In this document: one piece after another, positions 1-6,922 of the stretch | Position numbering within the stretch: position 1 is the stretch's first letter | Layout of the letters: each line of letters begins with the position of its first letter | Source: JBHWPB01 sp043424675 | Lineage (GTDB): Bacteria > Bacillota > Bacilli > Lactobacillales > Carnobacteriaceae_A | Direction of reading: 5' to 3' | NCBI GenBank assembly: GCA_043424675.1 | Contig: JBHWPB010000035.1 | Location: forward strand, 1 to 40,671 | DNA length: 40,671 bases | Notes under the pieces: generated by a model | Database searches by the model: none | The model's input: only the letters and a program-made list of their open reading frames with translations | Told to the model about the DNA's origin: nothing | Made by a program: the position numbers and the translations under genes

Positions 1-2
1 TC

Positions 3-122
3 TTAAATCTGAAGACACGTATCCTCTTGACGACTCGTTATAAAGAGGTGAAAGAAACGCTGCCTGATCCTCCCTACCAATGGATGGTTGAGGCAAGCGA
101 ACGTTATAACTCTGCTTCTTAA
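3..122 (+). CDS. C-terminal fragment of an unrecognised protein (5' end outside window)
   Basis: One frame is open from the left edge to a TAA at 120-122, encoding about 39 residues that end in ASERYNSAS. The other two + strand frames meet stops within the first 45 bases. A strong rho-independent hairpin begins ten bases after the stop, as expected for a real gene end. The fragment is charged and contains the string LPDPPYQWMVEASE. I do not recognise a family from it and assign no function. Confidence 0.6.
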   Translation, partial: LNLKTRILLTTRYKEVKETLPDPPYQWMVEASERYNSAS

Positions 123-131
123 CCCACAAAA

Positions 132-157
132 AAGGAGTCCTGAGGACTCCTTCTGTT
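132..157 (+). terminator. Rho-independent terminator of the left-edge gene
   Basis: A perfect 9-bp stem, AAGGAGTCC paired with GGACTCCTT, closes a TGA loop and is followed by TCTGTTT. It lies just after the TAA of the + strand partial gene. Confidence 0.85.
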
Positions 158-247
158 TAAAAACATGATTATAGATCTGATAGTAACTTAATTTATCTCA
201 CCAACACTATTTGACAAAGAACCAAATAATATTCGTGAAGAACTTAA

Positions 248-287
248 AAACACCACAATGAAGGCACTCCCCTACACTGTGGTGTTT
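248..287. terminator. Bidirectional terminator-like hairpin
   Basis: AAACACCACA and TGTGGTGTTT form a perfect 10-bp stem around a 20-base loop. There is an A run on the left and a T run on the right, so it can act on both strands. It sits 50 bases past the stop of the minus-strand stress protein gene and is its most likely terminator. Confidence 0.7.
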
Positions 288-336
288 TGTTTATCTCTTC
301 TTCACTAACTCCTGTTGTGTGAAAGCTAAGATTTGC

Positions 337-894
337 TTATTGGTCTTCTTTCGCGACATAGAGACTTGTGCTCGTATGCTCTGAGTTAGATTTGTTCAAT
401 GATTCTTCAACTTTTTCTTTTTGAGATTCATCGACTTTAACTAGGACAACAATCTTACCGTCTTCGATGTATTCTTCGAATTCTTGAGCTTGGTCTTCTG
501 GCAAGCCAGCACCCACTAGCACTCCGACGATACCACCACCGACAGCACCTGTTGCAGCTCCTGCTAGAGCTGTAGATCCTGCACCTGCAACGACAAGTGG
601 AGCTGCTCCAGGAATCGCAATTGCTGCTCCTCCAGCAAGTAACCCAGCGAGACCACCTAGAATACCACCTGTAAGTGCTCCCCAACCGAGACCTTTACCA
701 GCTTGTCCTCCACGATTTTCGGTGTCTGTAGTCACATCCGATGCTGAACCTCTTTCAAGCGCTTCAACTTGACTTTCATCTTGAGCAAAGACTGAAATAT
801 CTTCTTGCGAGAAACCAAGTTCACGCAGATCTTCAATTGCATTTTCTGCTCCACTAACGTCTGAGAAAACTCCACCAACAATATTTAAACTCAT
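337..894 (-). CDS. General stress protein, YflT/GSP17M-like with glycine-rich membrane-like core
   Basis: The 185-residue protein starts MSLNIVGGVF. Its N-terminal ~50 residues resemble the heat-induced stress protein YflT domain (GSP17M family), with the pattern V-F-x-D-x-x-x-A-E-x-A-I-x-D-L. Residues ~65-130 are a glycine/alanine-rich hydrophobic stretch with glycine-zipper spacing, followed by an acidic C-terminal part. The ATG at 894 is preceded by AAAGGAGAG, with a rather long spacer. The frame stays open upstream to an ATG at 993, but that lies almost on the predicted transcription start and has no ribosome site, so I reject it. The family is generally stress-induced; its biochemical role is unknown. 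Transcribed alone from the promoter at 1002-1030. Confidence 0.8.
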   Translation of the reverse strand: MSLNIVGGVFSDVSGAENAIEDLRELGFSQEDISVFAQDESQVEALERGSASDVTTDTENRGGQAGKGLGWGALTGGILGGLAGLLAGGAAIAIPGAAPLVVAGAGSTALAGAATGAVGGGIVGVLVGAGLPEDQAQEFEEYIEDGKIVVLVKVDESQKEKVEESLNKSNSEHTSTSLYVAKEDQ

Positions 895-1001
895 AAAAAA
901 ATATACACTCTCCTTTTGAAATTCTTTAACTTCATTTCTATAAAGGACAAGGGACTTCTCTTTACATATCTCTGAGTTATGTCCCTTTCCCATCTAATTT
1001 C

Positions 1002-1030
1002 ATTGTATAAGCTGTGAAACGGAATATCAA
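1002..1030 (-). promoter_or_regulatory. Sigma-A promoter of the stress protein gene
   Basis: On the minus strand TTGATA (1025-1030) is separated by 17 bases from TACAAT (1002-1007), a near-consensus vegetative promoter. Transcription should start near 995, giving a leader of about 100 bases before the ATG at 894. No sigma-B type sequence was seen. Confidence 0.75.
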
Positions 1031-1160
1031 AAGATACACCTTATAATTCAAATTCTTTTGGTATTCGCTACTCAGAACCTTGTTATTTTAAGGAAACTGA
1101 CTTTACATTTTGAATCAATTCATCTCTGAGAGACATTTTTTATACAGATAAATTTAAAAT

Positions 1161-1190
1161 AAAAAACCTCTCTGGTTCATGTAGAGAGGT
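1161..1190 (-). terminator. Terminator of the sarcosine-oxidase-like gene
   Basis: On the minus strand ACCTCTCT pairs with AGAGAGGT around a 9-base loop and runs into TTTTTT. It begins about 25 bases after the stop codon at 1216. Confidence 0.85.
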
Positions 1191-1215
1191 CTTGTAGATT
1201 AGAATTGTTAATTCC

Positions 1216-2439
1216 TTATACGTTCTTCAAAGCTCCGAATGTAGCAGATTCTTCGAGCTCAGAGAATCCAATTTTCAAGGCATCTCTTGTAATTGTGAAG
1301 TCTGAAATGTCGAGTTCAGATTCTCCTTCTGTAATAAGCTGCTGAATAATTTCTCCCACTGCAGGTACGGCTTTTGCTCCGTTTCCAGAGAAACCAGCGG
1401 CAACGACGACATTATCGTATTCAGGGTGGAAGTCGATGACGTAGTTCTCATCTGATGTATTCGTCCACATTCCAATCTTACTGTCAAGCATGTGTCCGTT
1501 CGCTCCTGGCATGTAAGCACCTAAGAATTTTCTGAGTTCTCTTTCGTCTCGCTTAAATGCTCCAAAATCTTTATTGATATATTCTGGTTCGAGATTATCT
1601 GCCCATGGTTCTGTCTCATCCGGCTCATAGAATTTACCGATCTTGAAGCCGAACTCTCTGAGGGTTGGGAATCCATAGTAAACCCCAAGACGACTGTCCC
1701 CATAGAAGGCAGGGAATCTATCGATAGCATAGTCTTCAATCTCTGCATCAAACCATCCCAACGCGCGTCTGGAAGGTTCAAATACTAAATCATCTAAGCC
1801 TAACTTACCTATGAATTTATTGATGAAAGGTCCAGGCGTTACCACAACTTTATTAGAAGTATAAGTACCGTCTTGTGTCACCACTGTCACTTCGTTGTCA
1901 GCTATTTTCAAATCTAAAACAGGGTTATTGATCTGCAATTCTGCTCCTGCATCCAATGCATAGAGACGGAAAACACGAATAATACTTGGCAAGGAAAGAG
2001 TTCCTCCAGTATTAGGTTCTAAAATTCCATGCATATCATCGTCGAAGTTTAAATCAGGCCAGCGTTTTCTGAAAGCAGACCCACTTTCAAAGTATTCGAC
2101 GTCAATATTGTATTCTTTCGCACTTTCCATCGCCGTCCTCACAAAATTAGAGTCTGGCACCCCAAATGTCATCGCTCCATTTTTTACGAAGAGTTGCTCT
2201 CCTGATTTTTTCTGCATCTCATCATAAACTTCTACCGAACGGAGGGTCAATGGAACATATGGTCCACCTTCTCCACTTGCTGCACTAATATATCGTGTAT
2301 CCCCCTCATGACTACTAAAAGTATGCGGCGGGTCAAAAGCATCGATCATTAATGTTTTCTGTCCTGCTTTTGCTAAGTAATAACCAGCTGCCATTCCCAT
2401 CGAACCAGCACCAATTACAATAACATCATAGTCAGCCAT
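1216..2439 (-). CDS. FAD-dependent oxidoreductase of the monomeric sarcosine oxidase / N-methyltryptophan oxidase family, atypical active site
   Basis: The 407-residue protein opens with a Rossmann FAD motif, VIGAGSMGMAAGYYLAKAG (residues 8-26), and keeps the family signatures SHEGDTR (43-49) and AAGFSGNGAKA (347-357). Members oxidise N-methylated amino acids, releasing formaldehyde and H2O2. Lys266 (oxygen-activating Lys265 in Bacillus MSOX) and Lys356 (Lys348, carboxylate binding) are kept. The cysteine that carries covalent FAD (MSOX Cys315) is Gly323 in KIGMWT; the substrate-binding Arg52 is Ser52; the His269 position is Phe270. The enzyme is therefore probably a non-covalent flavoprotein with another substrate. 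The start ATG follows AAAGGGAG. It is monocistronic, with a cre site in its promoter. Family call is firm; substrate unknown. Confidence 0.85.
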   Translation of the reverse strand: MADYDVIVIGAGSMGMAAGYYLAKAGQKTLMIDAFDPPHTFSSHEGDTRYISAASGEGGPYVPLTLRSVEVYDEMQKKSGEQLFVKNGAMTFGVPDSNFVRTAMESAKEYNIDVEYFESGSAFRKRWPDLNFDDDMHGILEPNTGGTLSLPSIIRVFRLYALDAGAELQINNPVLDLKIADNEVTVVTQDGTYTSNKVVVTPGPFINKFIGKLGLDDLVFEPSRRALGWFDAEIEDYAIDRFPAFYGDSRLGVYYGFPTLREFGFKIGKFYEPDETEPWADNLEPEYINKDFGAFKRDERELRKFLGAYMPGANGHMLDSKIGMWTNTSDENYVIDFHPEYDNVVVAAGFSGNGAKAVPAVGEIIQQLITEGESELDISDFTITRDALKIGFSELEESATFGALKNV

Positions 2440-2615
2440 TGTTTTTACTCCCTTTCATTTTTTAAATGACAAAGTTTCATTACAACATTTCAAGTCACAT
2501 CTTAACAGGTGATTGGCTTAGAGTGATCTACGACTTGGCGATATGTTGCCAGTTGACAGGAGTGGAACAATATACAAAAGCTTAAAATAAAGTAAATTTC
2601 CATCCCTCAGCTATA
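2440..2615 (-). other. Long 5' leader of the sarcosine-oxidase-like gene
   Basis: About 170 bases separate the predicted transcription start (~2609) from the ATG at 2439. It holds one imperfect stem on the minus strand, ACTGGC with GCCAAGT (one bulge), and the ribosome site AAAGGGAG. I could not match it to a known riboswitch class, including the glycine riboswitch. Confidence 0.35.
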
Positions 2616-2644
2616 ACTATATGAGAAAGCGCTTTCTTTTTCAA
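2616..2644 (-). promoter_or_regulatory. Sigma-A promoter of the sarcosine-oxidase-like gene
   Basis: Minus-strand TTGAAA (2639-2644), a 17-base spacer and TATAGT (2616-2621). The spacer is almost entirely filled by a palindromic cre-like operator, which suggests repression by occlusion of RNA polymerase. Confidence 0.7.
2624..2638 (-). promoter_or_regulatory. Probable cre (CcpA) operator
   Basis: AAGAAAGCGCTTTCT on the minus strand matches the catabolite-responsive element consensus WTGNAANCGNWNNCW at all but one position (T to A). It contains the 14-base perfect palindrome AGAAAGCGCTTTCT and lies exactly between the -35 and -10 boxes. CcpA is not encoded in the window, so binding is an inference. 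Confidence 0.65.
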
Positions 2645-2818
2645 GGATTTTGTTTGAATATTAATAATTTATTATCATTCTTTATTCATATTGTGTTCAT
2701 AAATTGATTATAAATACTTCTGTTTGGCATAATCGGCTTATCTCAGCTATCATAAAAACAAGTTATAATTTATTTATAGTCGTCGAATATTCCGTGAAAA
2801 TGGTAAAGGAGCTTATAG

Positions 2819-3481
2819 ATGTATCTCACACTTCCCAATTCGGTTGAACTCTATTACGAAAAAATAGGACAAGGCGACCCTCTTTTGCTTCTCCACGGCA
2901 ATGGAGATTCTCACCAAGGTTTAGCAACCTTAGGCAAAGCCCTAACCTCTGATTTTACAGTTTACCTCATCGATTCCAGGGGACACGGCCGGAGTTCTCA
3001 TCATGGAGAAAAATTTGTCTACGAAGATCTCGCTCAAGATATTGATTATTTTATAAGAAAGTTGTATCTAGAAGATGTTAGTATCATCGGTCACAGCGAT
3101 GGTGCCATTATCGCTACCCTTTTGGGCATCGTTCAGAAAGATTACTTGAATAAAATAATTCTTTTTGGACTGACATTGAAACCTGATGATATCAAAGAAC
3201 AATGGAAGACTTGGATACATGAAGAGTATGAAAAGACAAAAGATCCTCTCTTTGAGCTCATGATTCATGAACCACAGATAGAATATGAAGACTTGAAAAA
3301 AATTGAAGTCCCCGCACTTGTCGTGGCTGCAGAAGACGACGTGATGGAACTTGATAAATACAGAAAAATTGCTGAGACAATTCCTGAAGGACAGCTCTAT
3401 ATCGTTGAAAATGAAGATCATGTCTCTTACGTGCTGGATACGGACATATTTGCAGCACCTGCCAAAGATTTTCTAGTCTGA
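2819..3481 (+). CDS. Alpha/beta-hydrolase fold protein
   Basis: 220 residues with the complete alpha/beta-hydrolase layout: oxyanion region LLLHGNGDSH (23-32), DSRGHGRS (52-59), nucleophile elbow GHSDGA with Ser93, acid Asp173 or Asp174 in AAEDDV, and His201 in NEDHVSY. It has no signal peptide or membrane segment, so it should be cytosolic. The natural ester or other substrate cannot be read from sequence. The ATG follows AAAGGAG at good spacing. A TATAAT lies at 2764-2769 but lacks a convincing -35 box. The glutathione-peroxidase gene follows after 19 bases, so the two are probably co-transcribed, perhaps as a detoxification pair. Confidence 0.85.
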   Translation: MYLTLPNSVELYYEKIGQGDPLLLLHGNGDSHQGLATLGKALTSDFTVYLIDSRGHGRSSHHGEKFVYEDLAQDIDYFIRKLYLEDVSIIGHSDGAIIATLLGIVQKDYLNKIILFGLTLKPDDIKEQWKTWIHEEYEKTKDPLFELMIHEPQIEYEDLKKIEVPALVVAAEDDVMELDKYRKIAETIPEGQLYIVENEDHVSYVLDTDIFAAPAKDFLV

Positions 3482-3500
3482 ATAAGAAGGAGTTTTTACT

Positions 3501-3971
3501 ATGACATTACCAGACATTACTTTGACCTACCCTAATCAAACCGAATATAATTTGAAAGATCATGAAGATTCAGTTATTTTAGTCGTGAATACCGCCACCG
3601 GGTGCGGATTGAACAATCAATTTTCAGGATTAGAAGAACTTTACCAAAAATATAAAGATCAAGACTTTGTAGTCCTAGGCTTTCCAAGCAACCAATTTAA
3701 ACAAGAAAAAGCAACAAATGAAGAGATGACTAAAACTTGTGAAACCCAATTCGGTGTGACTTTTCCTCTCCACGAAATCACAGACGTCAATGGAGACGCA
3801 GCTCATGACTTATACAAATGGTTGAAGACTGAAAAAGGCGGCTTCTTTAATAAAGATATCAAATGGAACTTTACGAAGTTTCTCATCAATAGAGACGGAG
3901 AAGTCGTCGAGAGATACGCCCCGACAACAGAACCTGAAAAACTTAAAGAAGATATTGAAAAGCTTCTTTAA
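3501..3971 (+). CDS. Glutathione peroxidase family thiol peroxidase
   Basis: 156 residues, normal for the bacterial Cys-GPx family (BsaA/GpxA). The catalytic tetrad is visible: peroxidatic Cys35 in NTATGCGLNNQF, Gln65 in GFPSNQF, and Trp122-Asn123 in KWNFTKFLI. A second cysteine, Cys80 in MTKTCETQFGVTFP, sits where the resolving cysteine of thioredoxin-dependent members lies. I therefore infer a thioredoxin-linked peroxidase reducing H2O2 or organic hydroperoxides in the cytosol. The start follows AAGGAG with an 8-9 base spacer, and the hydrolase stop lies 19 bases upstream. A bidirectional terminator follows. Confidence 0.92.
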   Translation: MTLPDITLTYPNQTEYNLKDHEDSVILVVNTATGCGLNNQFSGLEELYQKYKDQDFVVLGFPSNQFKQEKATNEEMTKTCETQFGVTFPLHEITDVNGDAAHDLYKWLKTEKGGFFNKDIKWNFTKFLINRDGEVVERYAPTTEPEKLKEDIEKLL

Positions 3972-3978
3972 AAAGATA

Positions 3979-4012
3979 AAAAATCCCGTAAATTAAAATT
4001 ACGGGATTTTTT
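3979..4012. terminator. Bidirectional terminator between gpx and the his operon end
   Basis: AAAAATCCCGTAA pairs with TTACGGGATTTTT, with an A run on one side and a T run on the other. It lies between convergent genes ending at 3971 (+) and 4018 (-), so it serves both. Confidence 0.9.
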
Positions 4013-4017
4013 ATCTT

Positions 4018-4704
4018 TTAATTTTCTTCATAGAGTGCTCTCCCAATGCGAAGAAAGTCTGCTCCTGCTTGAATTGCGATAGGGTAGTCACGGCTCATTC
4101 CCATCGATAAATGTCTGCAGGGGGCGTGTTCATAGTTTTCAGCTTGAACAAGGAGTTGTTTGTCTTTAAGTGCTGAAAAGATCTGTTGTAACTCTTGTTT
4201 ATCTGCTTCGTAAGGTGCCATCGTCATCAAACCGATAATTTTGATATTGGGATAAAAAGCGATCTCTTCAATAACCGCTTCCACTTCAGAAAGGCTGAAA
4301 CCCGCTTTGTTTTCCTCACCACTGATATTTACTTGTAAAAATGAAGATATCACCTTATCTGCTCGTTTATCGACTTCTTTGACTAAAGACATTCGATCTA
4401 AAGAATGAAGATAATCGATATAATTGATCATCTTTTTCACAGGTCTCCGTTGCAGCCTGCCTATAAAGTGCCATTTTATATCACTGTACTCATCACTCAG
4501 CTCTGCTTGCTTAGCCAGCAACTCTTGACTGCGGTTTTCACCAAAATCTCGTATACCTAAGTCATATATCATCTTTATTGTTTCCACATCGACATATTTA
4601 GAAACCGCAACAACTCTTACATCTTGGTCCTCTTTTGCCAGGTTTTGGATGGTTTCTTGTAGGGTTAATATGTTTTTCTGGAGTTGTTCTTTTTCGATTT
4701 TCAT
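4018..4704 (-). CDS. YggS/PLPBP-type pyridoxal phosphate homeostasis protein
   Basis: The PLP-binding lysine lies in VAVSKYVDV, the phosphate-binding end is MGMSRDYPIAIQAGADFLRIG, and GENRSQE is present. These proteins bind PLP without enzymatic activity and buffer its cellular level. With the ATG at 4704 the PLP lysine is Lys36, as in E. coli YggS, and AGAGAGGG precedes it at short spacing. An in-frame ATG at 4731 overlaps the hisK stop as ATGA and would add nine residues; either start is possible. It is the last gene of the his operon, where it could support the PLP enzyme HisC; that link is inference. Confidence 0.9.
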   Translation of the reverse strand: MKIEKEQLQKNILTLQETIQNLAKEDQDVRVVAVSKYVDVETIKMIYDLGIRDFGENRSQELLAKQAELSDEYSDIKWHFIGRLQRRPVKKMINYIDYLHSLDRMSLVKEVDKRADKVISSFLQVNISGEENKAGFSLSEVEAVIEEIAFYPNIKIIGLMTMAPYEADKQELQQIFSALKDKQLLVQAENYEHAPCRHLSMGMSRDYPIAIQAGADFLRIGRALYEEN

Positions 4705-4727
4705 TTTCCCTCTCTCATTTGTAGCTC

Positions 4728-5525
4728 TCATGATAAAAATTCTTTGACATCTTCCAATTTGATAAAACTGAGTTCTTGATTTTCATATTGAACAACTTTG
4801 TCAACTTCATATTTTTCAAGTAGTTCGACCAGCTGTTCGAAAGCCAAAAAATGATCCTCTGCTCGGTGGGCGTCTGAACCGAGCGAAAACAAAGTACCGC
4901 CAAGTTCTTGATAAGTCGGAATTGCCCACTCATAAAGTTCTGTGTTGTGGAATTTTGCAATACTCTTGCTGTTGAGTTCAAAAGCGAGTTCATTTTCAAT
5001 TGCTTTCTTAAAAACGCGCGTCAGCTTCTCTTTATAAGGCTCTAGTTCATTTTTATCGAGATCATAGCGACGGAAACCATAATCAAAATGGGTGAAGATC
5101 TGACAGTCCGGCATCATCGTGACAGCTTCCAGCAACTGATCGACATAGCGGCTCATGCTCTCTTCAGGCGTATCCGGGATATCTTCATCCATATAGTCAT
5201 AATCATCATTTTGGTGACAGCTGAGTAAGATAAGATCAAAATTACAGGAAGATAAAATCTCATTCAGGCGTTCTTTTTGACCAGGCACATATCCAACCTC
5301 TATTCCCATTAAGAGGTCGATATCATACTCTTCTTTGAAAGATTTTTTCCAAGAAAAAAGTGTATCGAAGTCTGGAATGTCATCTCTTTTATTGAAAATA
5401 GTATTCTCTAAATCTAAATGATCGGTGAATGTGAGGCGTTGTATTTTATCGCTTACATAGTTTTCTGGTTCTTCCTGACAATCGAATGATAATTTTGAAT
5501 GTATATGTGTATCATAAAATGACAT
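4728..5525 (-). CDS. hisK: Histidinol-phosphatase, PHP family
   Basis: 265 residues of the PHP phosphoesterase family that performs the L-histidinol-phosphate phosphatase step (EC 3.1.3.15) in many Firmicutes. Metal-binding motifs appear in the usual order: DTHIHS (His7, His9), FTDHLDLE, GIEVGY, LLSCHQND, THFDYG and GSDAHR near the C terminus. The ATG at 5525 follows AAGGAGG at ideal spacing, and that ribosome site overlaps the hisIE stop (10-base gap). Its place directly after hisIE supports the histidine role over other PHP activities. The downstream PLP-protein gene begins at or just after its stop. Confidence 0.93.
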   Translation of the reverse strand: MSFYDTHIHSKLSFDCQEEPENYVSDKIQRLTFTDHLDLENTIFNKRDDIPDFDTLFSWKKSFKEEYDIDLLMGIEVGYVPGQKERLNEILSSCNFDLILLSCHQNDDYDYMDEDIPDTPEESMSRYVDQLLEAVTMMPDCQIFTHFDYGFRRYDLDKNELEPYKEKLTRVFKKAIENELAFELNSKSIAKFHNTELYEWAIPTYQELGGTLFSLGSDAHRAEDHFLAFEQLVELLEKYEVDKVVQYENQELSFIKLEDVKEFLS

Positions 5526-5535
5526 GGTATCCTCC

Positions 5536-6174
5536 TTACCACTTTTCGATTTCTGAACGGTCTGAAAATTCTTGCTGTTCACCGTGTCTGTCAGCGAGTT
5601 CTGCTTCCACATCTTTTAAATTGACATTTTGATGCTGCAACATGACTAAGAGATGGTAGAGAAGGTCGCTCGTTTCATTGATGAGTTCTTCTCGGTCATT
5701 ATTTTTAGCTGCGATGACAACTTCTGTCATTTCTTCTCCATTTTTTTTCAAAATCTTATCGATACCTTCATCCATCAAGTACTTCGTGTAAGAACCTTCT
5801 TGAGGATTTTCCATCTTATTTCGGACGGTATCTTCTAGAATATTTAAGTTGAAATACTCATCGCCGAAGCAGCTCTGTGTACCAAGATGGCAAGTGGGTC
5901 CTGCGGGGTCTACCATCACTAATAAGGTGTCGGAGTCGCAATCTTTTTTAATATCCTTGACATACTGGTAATGTTGGCTTGTTTCTCCTTTTTTCCACAG
6001 ACGTTCTTTGGAACGGGAATAAAACCAAGCGACCTTGTCTTCGATCGTCTTTTCGAGCGCTTCTTCGTTCATATATCCCAGCATCAACACTTGTTTGGTG
6101 CGGTAGTGCTGTAAAATAGCAGGGACTAAGCCATCATTTTTCGAAAAATCTATTGCTTCGATATCAATACTCAT
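5536..6174 (-). CDS. hisI: Bifunctional phosphoribosyl-AMP cyclohydrolase / phosphoribosyl-ATP pyrophosphatase
   Basis: HisI-HisE fusion of 212 residues. The HisI half (to about residue 110) shows MLGYMNEEAL, YSRSKERLWKKGETS and the metal-site stretch DCDSDTLLVMVD then GPTCHLGTQSCF. The HisE half shows SYTKYLMDEGIDKILKKNGE, EVVIAAKN and ETSDLLYHLLVMLQ. It catalyses steps 2 and 3 of histidine synthesis. Two ATGs (6180 and 6174) follow the AAGGGA ribosome site; 6174 has the better spacing. The gene start overlaps the end of hisF by about 11 bases, suggesting translational coupling. Often labelled hisIE. Confidence 0.94.
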   Translation of the reverse strand: MSIDIEAIDFSKNDGLVPAILQHYRTKQVLMLGYMNEEALEKTIEDKVAWFYSRSKERLWKKGETSQHYQYVKDIKKDCDSDTLLVMVDPAGPTCHLGTQSCFGDEYFNLNILEDTVRNKMENPQEGSYTKYLMDEGIDKILKKNGEEMTEVVIAAKNNDREELINETSDLLYHLLVMLQHQNVNLKDVEAELADRHGEQQEFSDRSEIEKW

Positions 6175-6922
6175 AAACATCAATCCCTTCGCTAACTAGT
6201 GTTTCTTTAAGTTCTGGTATGCCGACAACATCTTTATGAAAAATAGAAGCGGCTAAACCCGATTCTACATCGGTTTCTTGGAATAAGACCACAAAATCTT
6301 GGATACTGCCCGCTCCTCCGCTTGCGATGATAGGAAGTTTAGTATGCTTGCTTGCGGTTTTATATAATTCTAAATCGAAGCCATCCTGGACACCATCCTT
6401 ATCGATGCTTGTGATTAAGAAGCGCCCCGCTCCTTTAGCAGCCATCTCCTCGATCCAATCTGCTAAGAGAATATCTTCTCTCTTTTTACCGCCCTGAGTG
6501 TAGATATAATAATCATCTTCCAGCTCGTCGTATGCGGCGTCAATGGCGACGGTAATGGCATCCGATCCGAATTTATCACTAGCTTCTCGAATAAATTCAG
6601 GGTCTTTGACGGCTTTGGAGCTGATGCTGACATGGGAGGCGCCTACATCAAGAATACTTTGGATATCAGACAAATGCTGAACTCCGCCTCCGACTGTGAG
6701 CGGAATATCGATGACTTCAGAGATTGTCTGAATGCTCTCTAAGAGTAAATCATGTCCCTCTTCTGTACGGGCGATATCTAGAAAAACAAGTTCGTCTGCG
6801 CCCTCTTCATTATACTTTTTTGCAAGCTCTAAAGGATCGCCCATATCCGTTAACCCTTCGAAGTTGACGCCCTTCACGACGCGCCCGCCTTTCATATCTA
6901 AACATGGAATAATTTTTTTCAT
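6164..6922 (-). CDS. hisF: Imidazole glycerol phosphate synthase cyclase subunit HisF, altered ammonia gate, no hisH neighbour
   Basis: 252-residue TIM barrel starting MKKIIPCLDMKGGRVVKG. It keeps the catalytic aspartates (Asp9 and Asp128, equal to Thermotoga Asp11 and Asp130), VGGG (77-80), TSIDKDG (171-177) and IIASGGAG. HisF closes the imidazole ring using ammonia delivered by the glutaminase HisH. Here positions important for that delivery are changed: Lys3 for Arg5, Ser96 for Asp98, His97 for the gate Lys99, Arg167 for the gate Glu167; the phosphate-site Asn103-Thr104 pair is Ser101-Ser102. Glu44 (Glu46) is kept. No hisH lies in the operon. The ATG overlaps the hisA stop as ATGA. Family call firm; HisH independence is inference. 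Confidence 0.93.
   Translation of the reverse strand: MKKIIPCLDMKGGRVVKGVNFEGLTDMGDPLELAKKYNEEGADELVFLDIARTEEGHDLLLESIQTISEVIDIPLTVGGGVQHLSDIQSILDVGASHVSISSKAVKDPEFIREASDKFGSDAITVAIDAAYDELEDDYYIYTQGGKKREDILLADWIEEMAAKGAGRFLITSIDKDGVQDGFDLELYKTASKHTKLPIIASGGAGSIQDFVVLFQETDVESGLAASIFHKDVVGIPELKETLVSEGIDVYEY

Noticed and set aside
251..287. Small RNA or small ORF in the 20-base loop of the hairpin
   Set aside because: The element has the form of a bidirectional terminator and the ATG inside has no ribosome site.
895..993. N-terminal extension of the stress protein to an ATG at 993
   Set aside because: The predicted transcription start is near 995, no ribosome site precedes 993, and the family N terminus begins at MSLNIVGG (894).
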